In this document: positions 25,444 through 33,592 of the stretch, one piece after another | How positions within the stretch are numbered: position 1 is the stretch's first letter | Layout: every line of letters starts with the position of its first letter | From: Deltaproteobacteria bacterium | Lineage (GTDB): Bacteria; Myxococcota_A; Polyangia; Polyangiales; Ga0077539 | Length of the DNA: 64,000 bases | Assembly (NCBI GenBank): GCA_016218725.1 | Contig: JACRDB010000088.1 | Location: forward strand, 62,001 to 126,000 | Direction: 5' to 3' | Made by a program: the position numbers and the translations under genes | Notes under the pieces: model-generated | Database searches by the model: none | The model's input: the letters and a program-made list of their open reading frames with translations, nothing else | Told to the model about the DNA's origin: nothing

Positions 25444-25491
25444 GTCTGAGACAGACCCGCGCGCATACCGCGCCCGGGGTGTGGGTGTCAA
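25444..25491 (-). promoter_or_regulatory. metK promoter with operator-like inverted repeat
   Basis: Read on the minus strand: TTGACA (25486-25491), 18 bases, then TATGCG (25462-25467). GTCTG-3 bases-CAGAC (25444-25456) is a perfect inverted repeat lying at and just downstream of the predicted start of transcription, suitable for a repressor. The -35 box overlaps the stop codon of the upstream FHA gene. Confidence 0.6.
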
Positions 25492-26546
25492 TCCGCGCCC
25501 GGGGCCGTCCGGTGCGTCGGCGGGGCCCGGACGTTCACCCCCGGGGGTGTGGTTCTCAGCACCATCCAGAGGGCCCCGAGGCTCACCGCCAGGATGACCA
25601 GCGCCAGGAGCACCACCACCCCGTCCGCGGCCCCGCCCCGCCGAGGGACCACCACCGGCGGCTCCGGCGAGCGCTCCGCGGGCACGGGCGAGGGCGAGGC
25701 CACCGCGGGCGCCGGGGACCCCTCCGCGGGCGCGGGCGCGGGGGAAGCCTCCGCGGGTGTCGGGGACGCCTCCGGCGGCGCGGAGGCCACGGCGGGCGCG
25801 GGTGCGGGTGCAGGTTCCGGGGCGCTGTCGTCGGTCCCGGCCTCGAAGGTCCGCAGGAGGTCCTCCATGGGGTCCTCGAAGCGCAGCACCGAGCGCCCGA
25901 TGGTGACCTCGTCCCCGCTGCGGAGGCGCCGCTCCGGGGTGCGCCGCTCGCCCACGAAGATCCCGTTCTTGCTCCCGAGGTCGCGCACCACCACGCCCAG
26001 GTCATCCCGCACGAACTCCGCGTGCTGCCGGGAAGAGTCCGGGTCGTCCAAAAGCACCTCGCAGCCCTCCCCGCGGCCCGCCACCCAGCGCACCAGCGGC
26101 GCCGCGAGGGTCCACCGGCTCCCGGCCTTGCGCCCGGTGAGCAATTCGAGCTGCGGCGGCGATGCCGCACCCCCGGCGGAGGCCAGGGCGTCGAGGAGGA
26201 GCTTGCGGGCGAGGGTGCCGGTGCGGTCCGGGGGGTCCGGGACGCCGGGGGAGAGCTCTACGCGGAGCTCGAACTGGGCGATGCCCAGGAGGTCCCCGGG
26301 CTTCAGGGCCTTGCGGCGACCTCGGGGGATGGCGACCTGGTTGACGCGGGTGCCGTTGGTGCTGCCCTCATCCACGATGGACAGGTCATTGCCGTGGACA
26401 TGGAGCACGGCGTGCTGGGCGCTGACGGCCCGGGCCGGGAGGCGGACATCCGCGGAGACGGCGCGCCCGACCACGATCCGCGGTTGATCGAGGGTGATGG
26501 TCTGGGGCGCGGCCCCGGGGGACGTGACGATGAGGGTGACCGCCAC
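25488..26546 (-). CDS. Twin-FHA-domain protein with C-terminal membrane anchor
   Basis: A 352-residue protein. FHA domain 1 spans about residues 5-95 (VVGRAVSADVRL, SAQHAVLHV, DEGSTNGTRVN) and FHA domain 2 about 130-225 (GRGEGCEVLLDDPDSSRQHAEFV, DLGSKNGIFVG). Both keep the Gly-Arg, Ser-x-x-His and Asn-Gly residues that read phosphothreonine. Residues 240-300 are Pro/Ala-rich, and one transmembrane helix (about 308-328) near the end suggests a tail-anchored scaffold at the inner membrane. Likely partners are the Ser/Thr kinases of this window, by inference. 66 bases separate it from metK. Confidence 0.9.
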   Translation of the reverse strand: MAVTLIVTSPGAAPQTITLDQPRIVVGRAVSADVRLPARAVSAQHAVLHVHGNDLSIVDEGSTNGTRVNQVAIPRGRRKALKPGDLLGIAQFELRVELSPGVPDPPDRTGTLARKLLLDALASAGGAASPPQLELLTGRKAGSRWTLAAPLVRWVAGRGEGCEVLLDDPDSSRQHAEFVRDDLGVVVRDLGSKNGIFVGERRTPERRLRSGDEVTIGRSVLRFEDPMEDLLRTFEAGTDDSAPEPAPAPAPAVASAPPEASPTPAEASPAPAPAEGSPAPAVASPSPVPAERSPEPPVVVPRRGGAADGVVVLLALVILAVSLGALWMVLRTTPPGVNVRAPPTHRTAPGAD

Positions 26547-26638
26547 GGCAGCGCTCGGAGCCGTAGCGCACCCGGCCGAGGGCGGTCAACCATCGGACAG
26601 GTGACACCGGGGGTGTCCGCCGTGCACGATGCCCCCTG

Positions 26639-28270
26639 ATGGGCGCCGACGACCCCCCCACGGAGACGCCCTCGGCTCCCTCGGGACGGTGGACGGCCTC
26701 GCTCCTGGTGGCGCTGGTGGCGGCGGGGGCCTACGCCCCCACGGTCCGCAACGGCTTTGTCTACGACGACGCCCGCGGGGTGCTGGAGCACCCGGTGGTG
26801 CAGGCCACGGTCCCCTGGAGCGGGGCCCTCACCCACGATTTCTGGGGCGTCCGCGCGGGGGTGGGGCACAGCGTGGGCACCTGGCGCCCGCTGGTCACGC
26901 TGACCTTCCGGGCGCTCTGGTCCCTCGGGGGGGCGCCCTGGCCCTTCCACCTCACGGAGGTGCTCCTCCACGCCCTGGCCTCGGTGCTGGTCTTCCGGGT
27001 GCTGGGGCGCCGCTGTTCGTCCCCGTTGGCGGCGCTGGTGGCGGCGTTTGTCTTCGCCGTGCACCCGCTGCACTCCGAGGCCGTGGCCAGCGTGGTGGGC
27101 CTGGCCGACGTGGCTTCCTTTGTGGGTGTCCTCGGGGCCCTGGGGCTCTTGTTCCAGCCGGGGCCCCTGGCCGTGGCGGGCGGCCTCGGCTGCGCCCTCG
27201 CGGCGCTCCTATGCAAGGAATCCGCGGTGGTGCCCCTGGCGCTCCTGCCCGTGCTGGTAGCCCTCGAAGAGCCCTCGCGGTGGCGAGCCGCCGTCGCCCG
27301 GGGGGCGGCCCTGGCGGCGGTGGTGGGGCTCTTCCTCGCGGCGAGGCTCCGGGTGGTGGGGGGGCTTCAGGGCTTCGCCCCGGACTGGCTGGCAAACCCC
27401 CTGGTGGACGCCCACGGCGTCGGGAGGGTCTTGTGTTCCCTGAGGCTCCTGGGCCACGCGGTGAGCCTCCACCTGGTGCCGCTGAATTTCCTCCCGGACC
27501 ATGGGAGGAACACCTACGTCACCCTACCTTCCCCTACGCCCGACGGGCTGGTGGCGCTGGGGGTTCTGGTGGCGGTGGGCCTGGGGGTGGTTATCTTCAA
27601 GGGACGGGGGCGTTCGCCGTGGGCGGTGGGGGGGCTATGGTTCCTGGTGCCGGCGCTGCCCGCGGTGCACCTCCCGGTGCTGCTCCCGATCGCCTTCGCG
27701 GAGCGCCACTGGTACCTGCCGTCGGCGGGGGCGGCGCTCCTGGCGGGGGAGGTGGCGGCGTGGATGGCGGGGCGCTTCGGGGCGCGCTGGGCGCTGCCCG
27801 CGTGGGGGCTGCTGGTGGGGCTCTTCGGCGCGCTCACGCTCCAGCGGGGCGCGGAGTGGGGGAACGAGACGACGCTCTTCTCCAGCGCGCTGGCGCTGGA
27901 GCCCGACAACGCGGCGATGCGCTTCAACCTGGCGGCGGTGCTGTACAACGCCGGGCGGCTGGACGACGCCGCGAGGCTCTGCGCGGGGGCGGCGGAGCGG
28001 GTGCCGGAGTGGTCCGTGCCCTACGGCTGCCTCGGGTCCATCGCCGCGGACCGAGGGGACCTGGCGAGCGCCGAGAGGCACTTCCAGGCGATGCTCCGGG
28101 GGCGGCTGCCGAAGCTGGAGTTCCACCTGCGGTACGTGCGGATTCTGTTACGTCAGGGGCGCACCGAGGAGGCCCGGGCGATCCTTCGGGGCTGGCACCG
28201 CCGGGGCGTGTGGACGCGGGAGACCGACCGCCTGTGGCGGCGCACGAGGACGACGCCATCGTCGGGATGA
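26639..28270 (+). CDS. TMTC-like membrane glycosyltransferase with TPR tail
   Basis: A 543-residue protein with about ten hydrophobic helices (residues 20-415), then two to three TPR repeats (about 425-520). The first loop has the Tyr-Asp-Asp motif (GFVYDDARGVL) and later HPLHSEAVASVVGLADV, both typical of the TMTC/DUF1736 family, eukaryotic members of which O-mannosylate cadherins from dolichol-phosphate-mannose. The second acidic site and AERHWYLPSAG loop are also present. Bacterial acceptors and donors are unknown; an undecaprenyl-linked sugar is likely. It begins 92 bases from the divergent FHA gene. Confidence 0.75.
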   Translation: MGADDPPTETPSAPSGRWTASLLVALVAAGAYAPTVRNGFVYDDARGVLEHPVVQATVPWSGALTHDFWGVRAGVGHSVGTWRPLVTLTFRALWSLGGAPWPFHLTEVLLHALASVLVFRVLGRRCSSPLAALVAAFVFAVHPLHSEAVASVVGLADVASFVGVLGALGLLFQPGPLAVAGGLGCALAALLCKESAVVPLALLPVLVALEEPSRWRAAVARGAALAAVVGLFLAARLRVVGGLQGFAPDWLANPLVDAHGVGRVLCSLRLLGHAVSLHLVPLNFLPDHGRNTYVTLPSPTPDGLVALGVLVAVGLGVVIFKGRGRSPWAVGGLWFLVPALPAVHLPVLLPIAFAERHWYLPSAGAALLAGEVAAWMAGRFGARWALPAWGLLVGLFGALTLQRGAEWGNETTLFSSALALEPDNAAMRFNLAAVLYNAGRLDDAARLCAGAAERVPEWSVPYGCLGSIAADRGDLASAERHFQAMLRGRLPKLEFHLRYVRILLRQGRTEEARAILRGWHRRGVWTRETDRLWRRTRTTPSSG

Positions 28271-28292
28271 ACCTCGCCGTCCCGCGAGCCCC

Positions 28293-29243
28293 CTACCACA
28301 CGTACACCCGCTGGGCGCCGTAGCGGGCGACCAGGCCGTCCACGTAGGTGACCAGCGCGTCCCGGCGGCGCAGCAGCGACCGCACCTGCGGGTCCGTCAG
28401 CGGCGGGTGGTCCCGGTCCGGGTCCAGGGCCATCTCCGCCCGCAACGACGCCTCCGTGAGCGCCCTCGCCCGGTCGAGCACCCCCCGGTGGAACTTCTGC
28501 GTCCGGCGGAGACCGGCCATCGAGCGGTGCATGAGCCCCTCCACGAAGGGTTCATCAAAGGCCCCGTTGTTGTCCCGGTACAGGAGATGCCCCGTGGCGT
28601 CCATGGCCACGTTGCCGCCGCTCCAGCGGTCCCAGTTGCCGGTGAGCATGTCGAACACCAGCAGCGTCGAGATCTCCTCCGCCCGCGCCCCCTGGTCCGC
28701 TGGGATCGTGTTGCCCTGCCGCAGCCACGAGGTCCAGCGCTCCTGGTCCCGCGGCCGGTCGATCATCGAGTCGCGCAACACCGGCACCCAGTAGATCGCC
28801 GCCCCGCGCGCCGTGCCGTCCCGCTCGAACACCACCGTGGTGTCCGCCGCCAGCCGCAGCACCGACCGCGGGATCGACCGGGACACCGCCGGCGGCACCC
28901 GCGACAGCCCCAGGAGCCGGTTCAACCGGAACGCCGCGATCTCCGCCCGGTAGCGCTCCCCGTGGTTCGTCGTCCGCGGCTTCCACGCCGCGTCCAGCTC
29001 CGCCGCCAGGTGCAGGTGCAGGTTGATGCTCGTGGACCCCACCCCCTGCCGTGACACGATCCTCCCCGTGCGGATCACCTCCAGGATCCGGTCCTCGGAG
29101 AGCCCCAGGAAGGTCCTCCCGCCGGGTGCAGGGGCGGGCGCAGGAGGAGGCACCGGCTGCCCCGGCACCCACACCGGCACCAGCACCAACGCCCCGGCCA
29201 GGGCCCCGACGGTCGCCAACGGTCGCCTCCAGGGGGTCCGCAT
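28293..29243 (-). CDS. Secreted FAM20C-like kinase homologue
   Basis: A 316-residue exported protein (hydrophobic segment 9-28, then a Pro/Ala linker). The body matches the secretory FAM20/FJX1/HipA-like kinase layout: Lys88 in AAWKP as candidate ATP-binding Lys, Glu101 in the following helix, then FDMLTGNWDR (197-206) with Asp205 in the GNxDR position, Asn211, and YRDNNGAF with Asp224-Asn225 as metal-binding Asp. The eukaryotic homologues phosphorylate secreted proteins or proteoglycan sugars. An exported bacterial version implies phosphorylation outside the cytoplasm, although ATP supply there is a problem. Function is inferred; ends convergently 23 bases from the TMTC-like gene. Confidence 0.65.
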   Translation of the reverse strand: MRTPWRRPLATVGALAGALVLVPVWVPGQPVPPPAPAPAPGGRTFLGLSEDRILEVIRTGRIVSRQGVGSTSINLHLHLAAELDAAWKPRTTNHGERYRAEIAAFRLNRLLGLSRVPPAVSRSIPRSVLRLAADTTVVFERDGTARGAAIYWVPVLRDSMIDRPRDQERWTSWLRQGNTIPADQGARAEEISTLLVFDMLTGNWDRWSGGNVAMDATGHLLYRDNNGAFDEPFVEGLMHRSMAGLRRTQKFHRGVLDRARALTEASLRAEMALDPDRDHPPLTDPQVRSLLRRRDALVTYVDGLVARYGAQRVYVW

Positions 29244-29304
29244 GGGTCCTGCCTATAGCCCCCCGGAGCCCCTCGGACAAAGTTGTCTCCCGCCCGGAGG
29301 GGCG

Positions 29305-29333
29305 TTGACACCCCATGGGGGAGGCGGTAGCAT
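29305..29333 (+). promoter_or_regulatory. Strong sigma70-type promoter
   Basis: TTGACA (29305-29310), 17-base spacer, TAGCAT (29328-29333). It is among the best consensus matches I found here. It predicts a leader of about 50 bases before the tiny basic gene. Confidence 0.7.
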
Positions 29334-29392
29334 TTTCGCTCCTTGAAAAACCAGGGCCCCTCCCGTCGGGGAGCGCCCTCCGGAAAGCTACC

Positions 29393-29506
29393 ATGTTCAT
29401 CGCAAGCAAGAAGATCCGGCGCCACAAGGACCGCAACCGCACCGCCCGCCTCCGGGCGAAGCTGCGCAACAAGAACAAGCGCCGCGTCACGCGCTTGTAC
29501 GCCTGA
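29393..29506 (+). CDS. Tiny highly basic protein (37 residues)
   Basis: A 37-residue protein, MFIASKKIRRHKDRNRTARL then a second half with KLRNKNKRRVTRLYA. Nearly half the residues are Arg or Lys, and it is probably one continuous helix. Size, charge and promoter strength resemble small ribosome-associated proteins (AURKAIP1/COX24- or THX-like), but the sequence does not clearly match either. The ATG lies downstream of the strong promoter and is preceded by GGAAAG. It precedes the PEP synthase/PPDK regulator by 75 bases. Confidence 0.6.
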   Translation: MFIASKKIRRHKDRNRTARLRAKLRNKNKRRVTRLYA

Positions 29507-29581
29507 GACGCCTGAGACGCGCGCGCCACACGCACCAGGGCGCTGCGCGTCGGGTACGCTGTGGTACAATGATCGTCCAGC

Positions 29582-30406
29582 ATGGACGATGTACGCGCGA
29601 TTGATGTCGTCAGCGACTCCACCGGGGAGACCGCCGAGCGGGTCGTGAGGGCCGCGCTCCTGCAGTTCCCCGCGCGCAGGACCCGCGTCAGACTCCACAC
29701 CCGCGTGCGGGACCAGGACTCCGCCCGCAAGGCCATCGAGGCCGCCGAGGCCGACGGGGGCCTCATGGTGTTCACCATCGTCCAGCCGGAGCTCCGGGAG
29801 TTCATCCACCAGCTCTGCTACGAGAAGCACGTCCAGGCCGTGGACGTCATCGGCGCGCTCCTCGGCAAGCTCTCCAGCTTCCTCGACGCCGAGCCCCTCG
29901 GGAAGCCCTCGGTGTCCCTGCCCCTCTCCGAGGAGTACTTCCGCCGCATCGAGGCCGTGGAGTTCGCCGTCAAGAACGACGACGGCAAGGAGCCTCGGAA
30001 CCTCAAGAAGGCCGACCTGATCCTCGTCGGGGTCTCGCGCACCTCCAAGACACCCCTGTCCACGTACCTGGCCAACCGCGGGATCAAGGTCGCCAACGTC
30101 CCGCTGGTCCTGGGCGTCACCCTCCCGGAGGAGCTCGACGAGGCCCCGCAGGATCGCATCGTCGGGCTCACCATCGGCCTGGACCCCCTGTGCGAGATCC
30201 GCCGCGCCAGGCTCCGGCAGCTCGGCATGCCACCGGACACCAACTACGGCCTCCGGGACCACGTAAAAGACGAGCTCGACCGCGCCCACGCCCTCTTCCG
30301 CGAGCACCCCCAATGGCCCGTGGTGGACGTCACCGGCCGCGCCATCGAGGAGACCGCGGGCATCATCGTGGAGACCCTGCGCCAGCGCGGGAGGGTGCTG
30401 TTCTAG
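29582..30406 (+). CDS. ppsR: PPDK/PEP synthase regulatory protein (kinase-phosphorylase)
   Basis: A 274-residue member of the DUF299 family. These bifunctional enzymes phosphorylate, using ADP, and dephosphorylate a Thr near the catalytic His of pyruvate phosphate dikinase or PEP synthase, thus switching gluconeogenesis from pyruvate. Diagnostic parts are present: SDSTGETAERV at 11-21, and a P-loop G150-V-S-R-T-S-K-T157 (GVSRTSKTP), followed by ANVPLVLG and GLTI. The start ATG gives the standard N-terminus. No ppdK/ppsA gene lies within the window. Its TAG overlaps by one base with the next GTG. Confidence 0.93.
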   Translation: MDDVRAIDVVSDSTGETAERVVRAALLQFPARRTRVRLHTRVRDQDSARKAIEAAEADGGLMVFTIVQPELREFIHQLCYEKHVQAVDVIGALLGKLSSFLDAEPLGKPSVSLPLSEEYFRRIEAVEFAVKNDDGKEPRNLKKADLILVGVSRTSKTPLSTYLANRGIKVANVPLVLGVTLPEELDEAPQDRIVGLTIGLDPLCEIRRARLRQLGMPPDTNYGLRDHVKDELDRAHALFREHPQWPVVDVTGRAIEETAGIIVETLRQRGRVLF

Positions 30407-31275
30407 TGCACCCCTCCGCGCGCCTCGCGCTGGGCCTCGGGCTCGCCATCGCCTGCGCCTCGCGCACCTCCAACCGCGCCGGCGGCGGGTCCATGCCCCG
30501 CTGGGTGCAGCTCCAGCCGCGCGCCCCGAGTGCGGGTGCGGGCGCGGGCGCCGGTGCCGACGGGGGCGCCTCCGTACGCTGCCCGCCGAGCGCCGTGTAC
30601 CTCCCCGGCGGCACCTTCCAGATGGGCTCCCCGGAGGGCGTCGGCGCCCCCGACGAGCACCCCGCGCACCTCGTGAGGCTCTCGCCCTACTGCATCGACC
30701 GCACCGAGGTGCCCTCGGAGGCCTACACCCGCTGCGTCACCGCCGGGGCCTGCACCCGCACCGTCGGCAGCACCCCCCCGGAGCGCTTCCCCATCTCCGG
30801 CGTGGACTGGGGTCAGGCCCTCGCGTACTGCCGCTTCATCGGCGGCAGGCTCCCCACCGAGGCCGAGTGGGAGTTCGCCGCCCGAGGGGCAGAAAACCGA
30901 GTGTTTCCGTGGGGTTCCACGCCGCCCTCGGGCTGCTCCTTCGGGGACTGGACCCCCGGCGAGGCCAGCGCCTCCTGCGGGGGCGTGGGCCCCTCGGCGG
31001 TGGGGAGCTACCCCCAGGGGGCCTCGGCCTTTGGCGTCCTGGACCTCGCGGGCAACGTCTGGGAGTGGACCGCGGACTGGTACAGCGCCCGCTACGACAA
31101 CGCCTGGAGCGACGACCCCACGGGGCCCTCCACGGGCAGCGCCCGGGTCACCCGCGGGGGGGGCTGGAACAACGACCAGCCGGACCGTCTCCGGACGGCC
31201 TTCCGCGAGGGGCAGCACCCGTCCTTCCGAGACTATGACCTCGGGGTACGCTGCGCCTACGACCCGATCCCGTAG
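30406..31275 (+). CDS. FGE-sulfatase-fold (SUMF1-like) lipoprotein
   Basis: A 289-residue protein with a short signal segment ending in a lipobox (LAIAC, residues 14-18), a Gly/Ala linker and an FGE-sulfatase domain (about 65-285). Hallmarks are FQMGS, EHPAHLVRLSPYCIDRTEV, GGRLPTEAEWEFAARG, LAGNVWEWTADWY, RGGGW and RTAFR. The copper-binding Cys pair of true formylglycine-generating enzymes is not obviously present, so it is more likely a structural or binding use of the fold, as in many kinase-linked bacterial homologues. The GTG overlaps the previous stop by one base; a kinase gene starts 20 bases downstream. This link suggests a shared signalling job. Confidence 0.8.
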   Translation: MHPSARLALGLGLAIACASRTSNRAGGGSMPRWVQLQPRAPSAGAGAGAGADGGASVRCPPSAVYLPGGTFQMGSPEGVGAPDEHPAHLVRLSPYCIDRTEVPSEAYTRCVTAGACTRTVGSTPPERFPISGVDWGQALAYCRFIGGRLPTEAEWEFAARGAENRVFPWGSTPPSGCSFGDWTPGEASASCGGVGPSAVGSYPQGASAFGVLDLAGNVWEWTADWYSARYDNAWSDDPTGPSTGSARVTRGGGWNNDQPDRLRTAFREGQHPSFRDYDLGVRCAYDPIP

Positions 31276-31295
31276 CACCACAAGGAGCGCCAGGG

Positions 31296-32999
31296 ATGCA
31301 GTTGAACATCTGTCCGGTGTGCAAGCAGAAGTTCAAGGCCCGGGTCACCGTGTGCCCCCTGGACGGCGCCGCCCTGGAGGTGCTCCCGGACCCGCTCCTC
31401 GGGCACGTTCTGGACGGGCGCTACAAGCTCCTGGAGCGCATCGGCGAGGGCGGCATGGGCACCGTGTACCGCGCCCGCCACGAGGCCATCGAGCGGGACG
31501 TGGCCCTGAAGCTCCTGCACCTGGAGCTCACCCTGGACCCGGTGCTGCGCAAGCGCTTCCTGCGCGAGGCCCGCGCCACCAGCCGGCTGCGCCACCCGAA
31601 CATCGTGGACATCACGGACTTCGGCACCGCCTCCGGGCGCGTCTTCCTGGTGATGGAGCTCCTGGAGGGCGAGAGCCTCGCGGCGGCCATCACCCACAAC
31701 CCCCTGCCCCTGCGCCAGGCGCTGGAGATCCTGGCCCAGACCGCCGAGGCCCTGGCCCACGCCCACGGCGAGGCCGTGGTGCACCGGGACATCAAGCCCG
31801 AGAACGTCTTCCTCGTGCGCTCCGACGAGGGCTGCCGCGTGCGCGTGCTGGACTTCGGCATCGCCAGGGTCTTCGGCGAGGAGCCCCTGACCATCACCGG
31901 CCATGTCTTCGGCACCCCGGAGTACATGTCCCCGGAGCAGAGCATGGGGGAGCCGGTGTCCTTCACCGCGGACCTGTACTCCCTCGGGGTCCTGGCCTAC
32001 GAGCTCCTCACCGGCGCCCTGCCCTACACGGGCTCCATGGTGGAGCTCATGGCCCGCCATGGCAGAGACCCCATCCCAAGTCCCAGGCACGCCAACCCCA
32101 AGGTCCCCGAGGCCCTCGACGCGCTGGTCACGAAGCTCCTGGCCAAGAGCCCCAAAGACCGCCCCCAGGCCAGCGCCGAGGTGGCCCGGAGCCTCCGCGA
32201 GGCCCTCGAACAGTTTCCCGACAGCCCCAACTCCGAGCGCCCCGTGGGCCAGGGGACCCGCCAGGGCATCGGCCCGAGCTGCCCCGGGGCCCTGCCCCTC
32301 GCCGTCTGGAGGGAGCGCTGGAACGTCCTGCGCGCCGCCCTGGGCGCTGCCTTCCCGGGCGCCGTGGACGCCACCCTCGCCGAGGCCATGGACACCCTCG
32401 GGCGGCGCATCGACCTCCTGCCCGCCCTGGACCGCGCCGTGGACGCCCTCCAGCGCGACCTCCAGGCCCGCGACGAGACCCACGACGAACGCCGTGGACG
32501 CCTCCAGCACGCCCTCTCCTCCTTGGACCTGGAGACTGAATCGGAAAAAAACGCACACGACTCCGCCGGGGAGGACAAGGCCGTCCGGGCGCGGAGGGCG
32601 GAGGCGGACGCGGGGGCGCTGGTCACGGGGTGGGCGCGCATCGCGACGGCGCTGCCGGCGCCGGACCTGGCGAGCACCGAGGCGCTGGTGGCGCTGGGGC
32701 GTCTGGCGGGGCAGGTGAGGGCGCTGCGGGGGGAGGTACAGTCCCTGGAGGAGGCGCACCGGGCGAGGGCCCACCACCTGCAGGAGCTTTCCTTTCAGCG
32801 CGCGGCGCTCAAGGCGAGGCTGGAGGCGCTGGAGGCCGAGCACAAGCGCACGACCGAGGGCATGCGCCGCCGGATGGTCGACGCCGACGAGGAGATCCTG
32901 GAGCAGCAGCGGGCGATCGTGTCGGAGACGCGGTGGCTGGCGCGCTCCCTGGCCGCGCACGAGGCGGCGGCGCCGTTGATCACCTGGGAGGCGCTGTAG
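31296..32999 (+). CDS. Cytosolic Ser/Thr kinase with N-terminal zinc ribbon and coiled coils
   Basis: A 567-residue kinase. A half zinc ribbon (C6-x2-C9 ... C20-P-L-D) opens the protein. The kinase domain (about 38-300) has IGEGGMGTVYRA, VALKLL, HRDIKPEN, DFGIA and the SPE activation-loop end, so it should be active. The C-terminal 260 residues are charged and helical with heptad patterns (about 340-410 and 440-540), predicting coiled-coil oligomerisation or scaffold binding. No membrane segment. It follows the FGE-fold lipoprotein by 20 bases and ends 2 bases before the stop of a convergent cNMP-binding gene. Confidence 0.9.
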   Translation: MQLNICPVCKQKFKARVTVCPLDGAALEVLPDPLLGHVLDGRYKLLERIGEGGMGTVYRARHEAIERDVALKLLHLELTLDPVLRKRFLREARATSRLRHPNIVDITDFGTASGRVFLVMELLEGESLAAAITHNPLPLRQALEILAQTAEALAHAHGEAVVHRDIKPENVFLVRSDEGCRVRVLDFGIARVFGEEPLTITGHVFGTPEYMSPEQSMGEPVSFTADLYSLGVLAYELLTGALPYTGSMVELMARHGRDPIPSPRHANPKVPEALDALVTKLLAKSPKDRPQASAEVARSLREALEQFPDSPNSERPVGQGTRQGIGPSCPGALPLAVWRERWNVLRAALGAAFPGAVDATLAEAMDTLGRRIDLLPALDRAVDALQRDLQARDETHDERRGRLQHALSSLDLETESEKNAHDSAGEDKAVRARRAEADAGALVTGWARIATALPAPDLASTEALVALGRLAGQVRALRGEVQSLEEAHRARAHHLQELSFQRAALKARLEALEAEHKRTTEGMRRRMVDADEEILEQQRAIVSETRWLARSLAAHEAAAPLITWEAL

Positions 33000-33001
33000 C
33001 G

Positions 33002-33556
33002 CTACGGCTTCCGGGGGGCCCCGAGGTTCTCATCCCAGAGGCCGCCGACGAAGTCCGCGATCATGGCGTCAGCGACGCGGAGGCGGCGGGAGAGCTCCCG
33101 GGCCATGTTCATCACCACCAGGGTGTAGGCGCGCAGGTCCCGGCGGTAGAGCCGGTCCAGGTCCTCGGCGGTGACGCGCAGGAGGCGCGAAGGGCGCAAG
33201 GCGCGCACCGTGGCCGACCGGGGCTGGGCGTCCAGGATGGACATCTCCCCGAACCACTGCCCGGGGCGGAGCACGGCGGCCTGCCAGGGGTGCCCCTTGC
33301 GGGAGCGCCGGAGCACCTCCAGCTCGCCCTCGAGCACCACGAAGAGCTCCCGGGCGGTCTCACCCTCTTGAATGACCAGGGCGCCGGGCGCTACGTGCAC
33401 CCGCTGGAGCTCCTGGGCCAGGGCGTCCAGAACGCTGTCCGGGAGGGCGCCGAAGAGCCCGAGCTCGGCGAGCTCTTCCCGGGAGGGTGGGGTGGAGGCG
33501 CCTTCGGCCACGATGTCGGGGAGTGTACCCGCCGGGGGCCGCCGGGCAACCCGCAC
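33002..33556 (-). CDS. Cyclic nucleotide-binding domain protein
   Basis: A 184-residue single-domain protein. Residues 32-150 are a CRP-type cNMP-binding fold: LFGALPDSVLDAL, then APGALVIQEGETARELFVVLEGELEVLRR, the phosphate-binding cassette GEMSILDAQPRSATVRA and LLRVTAEDL. The Gly-Glu and Arg-Ser-Ala motif is intact, so cAMP or cGMP binding is plausible. There is no helix-turn-helix, so it is not a transcription factor; it may regulate a kinase partner. GTG start; it reads divergently from the next kinase gene with 36 bases between starts. Confidence 0.85.
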   Translation of the reverse strand: MRVARRPPAGTLPDIVAEGASTPPSREELAELGLFGALPDSVLDALAQELQRVHVAPGALVIQEGETARELFVVLEGELEVLRRSRKGHPWQAAVLRPGQWFGEMSILDAQPRSATVRALRPSRLLRVTAEDLDRLYRRDLRAYTLVVMNMARELSRRLRVADAMIADFVGGLWDENLGAPRKP

Positions 33557-33592
33557 GGGGCGCTTCGAGGTGTTAGATTACACAGCCCGACC

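Noticed and set aside
25422..25487. SAM riboswitch upstream of metK
   Set aside because: The leader is only about 30-40 bases from the predicted start and shows none of the conserved SAM-I/II/IV core.
26629..28323. A 564-codon Gly-rich frame overlapping the TMTC-like gene
   Set aside because: Same-strand frame +1 shadow; the other frame shows helices, YDD motif and TPRs.
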